6,543 bases of DNA from Gammaproteobacteria bacterium. Lineage in GTDB: Bacteria; Pseudomonadota; Gammaproteobacteria; UBA6429; Thiohalophilaceae. The stretch is from assembly GCA_029882235.1 (NCBI GenBank), contig JAOULB010000119.1, forward strand, positions 1 through 6,543, in the 5' to 3' direction. A model generated the notes under the pieces. It made no database searches and had not been told where the DNA came from. It saw only the letters and a program-made list of their open reading frames with translations. Positions 1-6,215 of the stretch are shown one piece after another. How positions within the stretch are numbered: the first letter of the stretch is position 1; each line of letters opens with the position of its first letter. A program made the position numbers and the translations under genes.

Positions 1-642
1 GTCTTTGGCAAAGCCTGGCGTCCACCGGAGACGAGTGATGCTCTATCAGTACGAAAAAATCTGCGTGAAGCAAAATCATTGCTGGAAAAGGCAGGCTGGC
101 ATGTCAAAGATGGCGTCTTGAAAAATGAGCAGGGCAAAGAATTTACTTTTGAAGTTATGCTGTCGCAAAAAGGTTTTGAGCGCATTCTGGCACCCTATGC
201 CCACCACCTTAAAAAACTGGGTATCAACATCCGTTATCGCACCGTTGATGTGTCTCTCTATATCCGACGCGCAAGAACATTTGATTTCGATATGATGGTG
301 ACCTCATACCCACAGTCACAATCACCGGGTAATGAACTCTATAACCTGTGGCATTCACGTGCGGCGAAACAGGAAGGCTCTCGAAACTTGATGGGTGTTC
401 AGGACCCAGCGGTTGATGCTTTGATTGAAGAGGTCGTGTTTGCCCCAAATCGTAAACGTCTGGTCACAGCAGTTCGGGCACTTGATCGCGTTATGCTGCA
501 CGGCGAATATCTGGTTCCAAACTGGTATATTGCAATTCATCGTGTCGCCTACTGGAACAAGTTTGGTCAACCAGAAAAAACACCGCTGTTTTATGAAGCA
601 GAGAGCTGGGCCCTGCAATCATGGTGGAGTAAACGGGATTAA
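1..642 (+). CDS. yejA: YejA-like periplasmic oligopeptide-binding protein, 3' part only
   Basis: This is the C-terminal 213 codons of an extracellular solute-binding protein family 5 (SBP_bac_5) member, the periplasmic receptor of a YejABEF peptide ABC importer. The frame is open from the first base with no stop, so the gene starts outside the window; the TTG at 79 is an internal codon, not a start. E. coli YejA is about 600 residues, so roughly two thirds is missing, including any signal peptide. Visible family features are the AGW motif followed by a GVLKNEQGKEF-type strand pair, the segment LGINIRYRTVDVSLY, the FDFDMMVTSYPQS motif that lines the peptide pocket in this family, and a C-terminal LVPNWYIAIHRVAYW segment. 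It lies 7 bp upstream of yejB and heads the visible operon. With the N-terminus missing, a YepA-type muropeptide-binding variant cannot be distinguished from a general oligopeptide or microcin C-type receptor. Confidence 0.93.
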   Translation, partial: VFGKAWRPPETSDALSVRKNLREAKSLLEKAGWHVKDGVLKNEQGKEFTFEVMLSQKGFERILAPYAHHLKKLGINIRYRTVDVSLYIRRARTFDFDMMVTSYPQSQSPGNELYNLWHSRAAKQEGSRNLMGVQDPAVDALIEEVVFAPNRKRLVTAVRALDRVMLHGEYLVPNWYIAIHRVAYWNKFGQPEKTPLFYEAESWALQSWWSKRD

Positions 643-649
643 GTAATCA

Positions 650-1702
650 ATGGCTGCCTATATTCTAAAAAGACTATTGCTCATGATACCAACCCTATTT
701 GGTGTCATGCTAATAACATTTGCTGTGACCCAGTTTGTCCCGGGTGGCCCTGTTGAGCAGTTAATCAATGAGATTCAAGGCCAGGGGGTTGGGGGTGAGG
801 CTGGTGGTGGAAGCGTACAGCTCTATCGTGGTGATACTGGTCTTGATGATGAAAAGTTAAAAGAATTAAATTCACTATATGGCTTTGATAAACCCGCCCA
901 TGTCCGCTTTTTTACTATGCTGGGCAATTATATAACCTTCGATCTTGGTGACAGTTATTTTTATCAACAATCAGTCATAGAGATTATTATGTCTAAATTA
1001 CCGGTGTCGATTAGTTTAGGCTTATGGTCTTTTATTCTGGTCTATGCTACCTGCATTCCATTAGGTATTGCTAAGGCCGTTAGAGATGGCACTTCCTTTG
1101 ATGTCACCTCCAGTACAATTATTCTGGTTGGTTATGCTATTCCAGGCTTTGTTCTTGGTATATTTCTAATAGTTTTGTTAGGTGGCGGTAGTTTTTGGGA
1201 TGTGTTTCCCTTGCGTGGTCTTACTTCTGATAACTGGGATGAATTGAGCTGGTTTGGAAAAATTACCGATTATCTATGGCATATTACTTTGCCGGTTATT
1301 TCATTAACTATCGGTAGTTTTGCAATGATGACTATGCTGACCAAGAACAGTTTTCTGGAAGAAATTCGCAAACAATATGTCACAACTGCGAGAGCTAAAG
1401 GCTTACCAGAAAATACTGTACTGTATAAGCATATATTTAGGAATGCGATGATTCCTCTAGTAACAGGATTCCCAAGTGCATTTGTTGGAGCATTCTTCGC
1501 AGGGAGCATTTTAGTTGAAAAAATATTTTCCCTAGAAGGTATCGGGCTGCTTTCATATGAATCAATACTAAAGCGAGACTATCCAGTTATCTTAGGTATG
1601 CTTTATCTATTAACCCTTCTAGGACTGTTTGCAAAACTACTAACAGACATAATGTATGTGCTGGTCGATCCAAGAATACAATTTGAGTCTGTAAATAAAT
1701 GA
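650..1702 (+). CDS. yejB: YejB-like peptide ABC transporter permease
   Basis: Inner-membrane permease of the YejABEF importer, 350 residues (E. coli YejB is 364). It starts with the typical hydrophobic helix (about residues 7-28, LLLMIPTLFGVMLITF) followed by the VPGGPVEQ motif. A glycine-rich periplasmic segment (about 43-55) leads to YGFDKPAHVRFF. Five further helices lie near 118-140, 153-178, 209-232, 268-290 and 312-334. The cytoplasmic EAA loop that docks on the ATPase is at about 243-272 (TARAKGLPENTVLYKHIFRN). The end, LVDPRIQFE, is the family's usual C-terminus. The ATG at 650 fits the conserved N-terminus; a weak GGGA (635-638) lies 11 nt upstream, so translation may depend on coupling to yejA, whose stop is 7 bp away. 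Codon use is oddly AT-rich: I count 11 ATA, 14 CTA and 5 AGA/AGG codons, against 1, 5 and 1 in yejE, which is of similar length. Confidence 0.96.
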   Translation: MAAYILKRLLLMIPTLFGVMLITFAVTQFVPGGPVEQLINEIQGQGVGGEAGGGSVQLYRGDTGLDDEKLKELNSLYGFDKPAHVRFFTMLGNYITFDLGDSYFYQQSVIEIIMSKLPVSISLGLWSFILVYATCIPLGIAKAVRDGTSFDVTSSTIILVGYAIPGFVLGIFLIVLLGGGSFWDVFPLRGLTSDNWDELSWFGKITDYLWHITLPVISLTIGSFAMMTMLTKNSFLEEIRKQYVTTARAKGLPENTVLYKHIFRNAMIPLVTGFPSAFVGAFFAGSILVEKIFSLEGIGLLSYESILKRDYPVILGMLYLLTLLGLFAKLLTDIMYVLVDPRIQFESVNK

Positions 1703-2736
1703 CCGCATTAAAACTCAAGCCCGACGTCTTAACTCAACGCGCCTGGCGTCGATTTAAGGCCAACCGTCGTGGTTATGTCAGTCTGTGGGTGTTTAGCATT
1801 CTTTTTCTACTGAGTTTGTTTGCTGAAGTATTGAGCAATGATAAACCGCTGGTTGTCTATTATGAAAGTGGTTTGTATTTTCCTTTATTCAAATCCTATC
1901 CGGAAACCACCTTTGGTGGTGATTTTGATACCGAAACAGATTATACCGATCCCTACGTGAAAACGCTGTTGAAAAAAGGAAGTAACTGGGCAATCTATCC
2001 ATTGAATCCATATAGCTATGAAACGATCAATTATTTTACGAAACATCCAAATCCTGCGCCGCCATCAACAGATAATCTATTAGGCACAGACGATCGCGGT
2101 CGTGATGTCTTTGCGCGTCTGATCTATGGCTTCAGACTATCGGTTTTATTTGCCTTTGTACTCACCTTGATAGGTATTGTGCTCGGTGTGGTTGCAGGGG
2201 CATTGCAGGGTTATCTTGGTGGACGTTTTGATCTGTTTGCACAACGTTTGATCGAAATCTGGGGCTCAATGCCAGAGTTATACCTATTAATTATTTTTGC
2301 ATCATTGTTTGAACCAAGTGTGTTGTTATTGATCATTCTTTTATCACTGTTTGGCTGGATGGGGCTGGCGGATTATGTGCGCGCCGAATTTTTACGCGGA
2401 CGTAATATGGATTATGTTACGGCAGCTAAGGCAATGGGTGTCTCTCATCGTTCAATCATGTTTCGACATTTATTACCGAATAGCATGACGCCCGTCATTA
2501 CCTTTTTACCTTTTCGGATCAGTGCTGCGATTATGGCGTTGACCAGTCTGGATTTTCTCGGTCTGGGAGTACCACCAACGACGCCAAGTATTGGTGAGTT
2601 ATTGGCTCAGGGGAAAGAGAATATCGATGCCTGGTGGCTTTCGATGACGACCTTTGGGGTACTGGTTGGTACGCTAGTACTTTTAATTTTTATTGGTGAA
2701 GCCTTGCGCGAAGCGATGGATATCCGACGAGGCTAA
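1699..2736 (+). CDS. yejE: YejE-like peptide ABC transporter permease
   Basis: Second inner-membrane permease of the importer, 345 residues (E. coli YejE is 341), expected to pair with YejB to form the translocation channel. The N-terminus carries a basic stretch (RAWRRFKANRRGYVSLW, about 14-30) before the first helix (about 28-46), as in OppC/DppC-type permeases. A long periplasmic loop of about 80 residues follows, then the conserved LGTDDRGRDVFARLIYG motif at 128-144. Hydrophobic segments follow near 147-170, 190-218, 264-290 and 315-335. The EAA loop is at about 241-262 (TAAKAMGVSHRSIMFRHLLP), and the FLGLGVPPTTPSIGELL motif near 286-302 is typical of the family. The ATG overlaps the yejB stop as ATGA, which points to translational coupling. 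Confidence 0.96.
   Translation: MTALKLKPDVLTQRAWRRFKANRRGYVSLWVFSILFLLSLFAEVLSNDKPLVVYYESGLYFPLFKSYPETTFGGDFDTETDYTDPYVKTLLKKGSNWAIYPLNPYSYETINYFTKHPNPAPPSTDNLLGTDDRGRDVFARLIYGFRLSVLFAFVLTLIGIVLGVVAGALQGYLGGRFDLFAQRLIEIWGSMPELYLLIIFASLFEPSVLLLIILLSLFGWMGLADYVRAEFLRGRNMDYVTAAKAMGVSHRSIMFRHLLPNSMTPVITFLPFRISAAIMALTSLDFLGLGVPPTTPSIGELLAQGKENIDAWWLSMTTFGVLVGTLVLLIFIGEALREAMDIRRG
2729..2732 (+). promoter_or_regulatory. Ribosome binding site that decides the yejF start
   Basis: GAGG lies 5 nt upstream of the ATG at 2738, inside the last codons of yejE. It supports 2738 as the yejF start over the in-frame GTG at 2693, which would add 15 residues encoded inside yejE and unlike any ABC ATPase N-terminus. 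Confidence 0.65.
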
Positions 2737-2737
2737 C

Positions 2738-4366
2738 ATGACCAACACCGAAACATTATTATCAGTTCAAAACCTGTCTGTCGCCTTTGGCCGAACCGGT
2801 GAACAACAAAGTCAGGTTGTGCATGAAGTCAGTTTTGATATCACTGCCGGGGAAAAGCTGGCACTGGTGGGAGAGTCGGGCTCGGGTAAGTCGGTTACGG
2901 CCATGTCAATTCTCGGTTTGCATGATCCTTCGCAAACAAACTATCCCACTGGCGAAATAAAATTCCAGGGTATGAATCTACTTAAATTGGATGATGCCGC
3001 ATTAAGACGTGTACGTGGGCGTGAAATCGCGATGATTTTTCAGGAACCGATGACCTCACTCAATCCTGTTTACACTATTGGTGATCAGTTAACCGAACCC
3101 TTGATCCTGCATCAGGACATTTCAAAAGAGCAGGCGCGACAACGTGCGATCGAATTGCTGGATCGAACCGGCATTGTTGAACCGCATAAACGTATTGATG
3201 CCTTTCCGCACATGTTATCGGGGGGGCAGCGTCAACGCGTGATGATTGCCATGGCGCTGGCCTGTTCGCCAAAGCTGTTGATTGCAGATGAACCCACCAC
3301 GGCGTTGGACGTCACTGTGCAGGCCCAGATCATCGAACTACTTGAAGATATTCAAAACGAATTTGGCATGGCAGTGTTAATGATTACGCATGATTTGAAC
3401 ATGGTGCGTCGTTTTGCCAAACAGGTCTGTGTCATGCAACATGGCAAAATTGTTGAACAGGCCACTGTTGATCAGCTGTTTGCTCAACCTCAACATGAAT
3501 ACACAAAGCGTTTATTAGATAGTCAGCCTAAGTGTCTTATTGAACAAACCAGCGCCGAGCAACGTCAGAGCTGGCCAACGGTTTTGAATACTGAATCCTT
3601 ACGCTGCTATTTTCAGATTAAAGCCGGTTTTTTTCGACGCCAGGTTGGTGAGGTGCGTGCCGTTGATAATATCAGTTTAACTCTAAGACAGGGCGAGACG
3701 GTTGGCATTGTCGGTGAGTCCGGTTCCGGCAAGACAACACTGGGCATGTGTCTGTTGCGTCTGCAGGATTGTGAAGGTTCAATTATTTTTAATGGCCAGG
3801 ATTTGCAACAGATCAAAAGCCGTGAAATGCGACCATTGCGCCAACATTTTCAGATCGTGTTCCAGGATCCATTTTCATCGCTGTCACCGCGCATGACTAT
3901 TGAGCAGATCATTCGTGAAGGTCTGGAGATTCATTTTCCAGAACAAACTGCAGAACAGCATCGTGAACGGATTTTAAAAGTGCTTGACGAAGTCGGGCTG
4001 GAAGAATCGATGCTGTGGCGTTATCCACATGAGTTTTCTGGTGGTCAACGTCAACGCATTGCGATTGCTCGTGCTGTAGTGCTGGAGCCCAAAGTCATTA
4101 TGCTGGATGAACCCACCAGTGCGCTGGATGTATCTGTACAGAAGCAGGTGTTGGAGTTACTCGTTGATTTACAACGTAAGCACAATATCAGTTATTTATT
4201 TATTACACATGATCTGGCTGTGATTCGAGCGATGGCACATCGAATTATTGTAATGAAGAGTGGGCAACTGGTTGAAGAGGGGGAGACTGAACCGCTATTT
4301 ACTGCGCCACAGCAGGATTACACTCGATTGTTATTGCAGGCCTCGTTGTATCGAGAAGCACAATAA
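2738..4366 (+). CDS. yejF: YejF-like peptide ABC transporter ATP-binding protein, two fused ATPase domains
   Basis: Cytoplasmic energy-coupling subunit of the importer, 542 residues (E. coli YejF is 529). It holds two complete nucleotide-binding domains in one chain, the equivalent of OppD fused to OppF. Domain 1 has Walker A GESGSGKS at 45-52, signature LSGGQ at 160-164, Walker B ending D184-E185 and switch H218. Domain 2 has Walker A GESGSGKT at 326-333, signature FSGGQ at 433-437, Walker B D457-E458 and switch H491. All catalytic residues are present in both halves, so both sites look competent for ATP hydrolysis. Each half ends with the short oligopeptide-transporter extension (HEYTKRLLDSQP and QDYTRLLLQAS). 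The start is 1 bp after the yejE stop, with a Shine-Dalgarno sequence at 2729-2732. Its base composition is higher in GC than that of yejB. A run of seven G encodes the first signature motif. It is the last gene of the operon and converges on mltD. Confidence 0.97.
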   Translation: MTNTETLLSVQNLSVAFGRTGEQQSQVVHEVSFDITAGEKLALVGESGSGKSVTAMSILGLHDPSQTNYPTGEIKFQGMNLLKLDDAALRRVRGREIAMIFQEPMTSLNPVYTIGDQLTEPLILHQDISKEQARQRAIELLDRTGIVEPHKRIDAFPHMLSGGQRQRVMIAMALACSPKLLIADEPTTALDVTVQAQIIELLEDIQNEFGMAVLMITHDLNMVRRFAKQVCVMQHGKIVEQATVDQLFAQPQHEYTKRLLDSQPKCLIEQTSAEQRQSWPTVLNTESLRCYFQIKAGFFRRQVGEVRAVDNISLTLRQGETVGIVGESGSGKTTLGMCLLRLQDCEGSIIFNGQDLQQIKSREMRPLRQHFQIVFQDPFSSLSPRMTIEQIIREGLEIHFPEQTAEQHRERILKVLDEVGLEESMLWRYPHEFSGGQRQRIAIARAVVLEPKVIMLDEPTSALDVSVQKQVLELLVDLQRKHNISYLFITHDLAVIRAMAHRIIVMKSGQLVEEGETEPLFTAPQQDYTRLLLQASLYREAQ

Positions 4367-4371
4367 AATAA

Positions 4372-5997
4372 TTAGCTGCCAGACTGGCCCATCACATCAA
4401 TGAACAGTGTTAAATGCTGACCAGGACGTAATAGAGAACCGCTGTTGAGACGACTACGGTTCCATTTCTTCAATTGATTAATGCTCACTTTAAACTTACG
4501 CGATATGCGTGCCAGTGAATCACCGCGACGCACTTTATAGCCAATCCGTGTGGTCAGCTTACGACTGGGTGGGGCACTGACTGCATTGAGATCGTGCTGA
4601 GAAGAGCTTGAACCTACACGTGACCAGATGACAATCTTCTGACCCGGGCTGAGAGGATCACGGGGGGCCATGCCATTCCAACGTGCAAGCTGGCGAACAC
4701 CAACGCGGTGCGTTTGTGCCAGATCCCAGAAGGTATCGCCAGGTTGAACAGTATGATTTACTTTTACGCCGCGACGTGGTTGATTCTGCAATTGTTGCTT
4801 ACGTTGGTTCGCGCTGAGTTTGTAACTACCCAAACTCCGACTCGCAACGGGGATAGTTAATGAATGACCAACGCGAATTTGATGCCCACGAATATGATTG
4901 ACACGTTTAATCGTCTTGGTACTAATATTAAATTTATCTGCGATACTGCTGAGTGTTTCACCCTGGCGAATACGATGTCTGACCCAGCGAATACGATCCT
5001 GTTGAGGTAAGACAGCCAGGCGTTGTTTAAACTGCTCTGATTTATCTAATGGCAGCAGCAGATAATTTGGGCCATTCGGCGAAGTCGCCCAGCGGTTAAA
5101 GCCAGGGTTTAGTTCATACAGCTCATCCAGATCAATCTCTGCCATTTCTGCGGCCACGGCCAGATCAATCTGTGAACCCACATCAACGCGCTCAAAATAA
5201 GGGCGATCAGGTATTGCCTTTAATTCAAGACCATACTTCGCAGGATTCTTGATGATTTTAGATAGTGCCAGCAGTTTTGGTGCGTAGGCACGTGTTTCTT
5301 TGGGTAAATTCAGAGACCAGAAGTCGGTAGCTTTGTTGCGTTTTTTATTGCGACGCAGGGCACGCTTTACAGTTCCTGAGCCAGAGTTATACGCAGCCAG
5401 GGCAAGTAACCAGTCACCTTTAAAGTCACGCTTTAGATTTAATAGTAAGCGGACGGCAGACTGGGTTGATGCATAGACATCACGGCGACCGTCATACCAC
5501 CAGTTTTGTACCAGGCCATAGCGTCGACCGGTTGAAGGGATAAACTGCCAGATGCCAGAGGCGCGGCCATGGGAATAAGCAAAAGGTTTAAAGGCACTTT
5601 CAACAATAGGGAGTAAGGCAAGATCAGTCGGAATATCATTTTCTTTCAGGGTTTCGACGATGTAATGCATATACGGCATTGCACGTTCTGCAACGCGATT
5701 TAAATAATCAGGATGACGCACATACCAGTCTAACTGACGCTGAATACGAGGGTGTTCGTATTCACCAAGAACGAAGCCTGCACGGATACGTTCCCAGATA
5801 TCACCCGCCTGTTTCTCATTTTCTGCAATCGCTTTTTGTTTGTTGAGCTCAATTTGCTCATACTCATAAGCGGCATAGTTATCGTCACCAGCAACTTTTT
5901 GTACATAGGGCTCAGAATAATCAGATTGTACGGCACCAAATTGTGCACACGCAGTGAATAGCGGCAGCAGAAATAAAAAAAGATAACTACGAAGCAT
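4372..5997 (-). CDS. mltD: MltD-like membrane-bound lytic murein transglycosylase, lipoprotein with three LysM domains
   Basis: Cleaves the MurNAc-GlcNAc bond of peptidoglycan, releasing 1,6-anhydromuropeptides, and should sit in the outer membrane facing the periplasm. With the start at 5997 the protein has 541 residues. Residues 1-16 form a lipoprotein signal peptide (MLRSYLFLFLLPLFTA), with Cys17 as the lipidation site in an FTAC lipobox. The SLT catalytic domain covers about 117-232, with the ES motif (predicted catalytic Glu133), then ASGIWQFIPSTGRRYGL and AAYNSGSGTVKRA. Three LysM repeats for glycan binding lie near 339-383, 413-458 and 486-533, joined by basic, Ser/Gln-rich linkers. 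E. coli MltD is 452 residues with, to my knowledge, two LysM repeats. An in-frame ATG at 6021 would add 8 residues, including an acidic one, ahead of the signal peptide. I prefer 5997 for its standard signal peptide, the purine-rich CAAGAAAAA just upstream and the better distance from the promoter. Confidence 0.95.
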   Translation of the reverse strand: MLRSYLFLFLLPLFTACAQFGAVQSDYSEPYVQKVAGDDNYAAYEYEQIELNKQKAIAENEKQAGDIWERIRAGFVLGEYEHPRIQRQLDWYVRHPDYLNRVAERAMPYMHYIVETLKENDIPTDLALLPIVESAFKPFAYSHGRASGIWQFIPSTGRRYGLVQNWWYDGRRDVYASTQSAVRLLLNLKRDFKGDWLLALAAYNSGSGTVKRALRRNKKRNKATDFWSLNLPKETRAYAPKLLALSKIIKNPAKYGLELKAIPDRPYFERVDVGSQIDLAVAAEMAEIDLDELYELNPGFNRWATSPNGPNYLLLPLDKSEQFKQRLAVLPQQDRIRWVRHRIRQGETLSSIADKFNISTKTIKRVNHIRGHQIRVGHSLTIPVASRSLGSYKLSANQRKQQLQNQPRRGVKVNHTVQPGDTFWDLAQTHRVGVRQLARWNGMAPRDPLSPGQKIVIWSRVGSSSSQHDLNAVSAPPSRKLTTRIGYKVRRGDSLARISRKFKVSINQLKKWNRSRLNSGSLLRPGQHLTLFIDVMGQSGS

Positions 5998-6040
5998 TTT
6001 TTCTTGTAATATTATTGACATAGCGTTAATTGTTTAAGTG

Positions 6041-6069
6041 ATAGTAGAGCTTGTGATCTCAGCGGTCAA
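6041..6069 (-). promoter_or_regulatory. Predicted sigma70-type promoter for mltD
   Basis: Read on the minus strand, TTGACC (6064-6069, 5 of 6 to consensus) is followed after exactly 17 nt by TACTAT (6041-6046, 4 of 6). Transcription would start near 6034. That leaves a leader of about 37 nt to the preferred mltD start at 5997, but only about 13 nt to the alternative start at 6021. No other promoter-like pair on this strand of the gap is as good. This is a prediction by eye. Confidence 0.5.
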
Positions 6070-6148
6070 GGACTTATTTCCCGATTGAATATAACGACTG
6101 ATCACAATAAAACTTGAATTTGATATGGAATGAAATTGTTTTCTTCTC

Positions 6149-6187
6149 CATAAAATAAATAATGAAAATATGCGCTATTATTTTATG
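6149..6187. repeat. Perfect 10-bp inverted repeat in the divergent intergenic region
   Basis: CATAAAATAA (6149-6158) and its exact complement TTATTTTATG (6178-6187) flank a 19-nt spacer, with left ends 29 bp apart. It lies 28 bp before the methyltransferase start and overlaps its best candidate -10 element. There is no terminal T-run of terminator type and the arms are almost all A/T, so an RNA hairpin would be weak; a protein-binding operator is the more likely role if it has one. The region is AT-rich, so chance is a real alternative. Confidence 0.35.
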
Positions 6188-6189
6188 AT
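6162..6189 (+). promoter_or_regulatory. Weak candidate promoter for the methyltransferase gene
   Basis: ATGAAA (6162-6167, 4 of 6 to the -35 consensus), a 16-nt spacer, then TATGAT (6184-6189, 5 of 6 to the -10 consensus). Transcription would start near 6196, giving a leader of about 20 nt. An alternative pair is TTGTTT (6136-6141) with AATAAT (6158-6163), also 16 nt apart. In such AT-rich DNA, -10-like hexamers are common, so the exact site is uncertain. Confidence 0.25.
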
Positions 6190-6215
6190 GTGTTAGCGAG
6201 ACAAAAGTTATATCG

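Noticed and set aside
79..81. TTG at 79 as the start of the binding-protein gene
   Set aside because: The same frame is open to base 1 and encodes family sequence upstream of it (VFGKAWRPPE), so the gene is cut by the window edge.
2693..2737. Upstream GTG start for yejF
   Set aside because: The 15 extra codons are yejE sequence in another frame; the ATG at 2738 has a GAGG 5 nt upstream and fits the family N-terminus.
4342..4355. Hairpin CTCG-loop-CGAG near the yejF/mltD junction as a terminator
   Set aside because: The stem is only 4 bp, it lies inside yejF, and no T-run follows on either strand.
5730..5961. Overlapping reading frames of about 70 codons on both strands within the 5' part of mltD
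   Set aside because: They are shadows of the mltD coding frame, with no start signals and no recognisable protein features.
6040..6120. CRP-like sites (TGTGATC half-sites) in the divergent intergenic region
   Set aside because: Half-sites appear at two places but neither has a matching TCACA half at the required 6-bp spacing.
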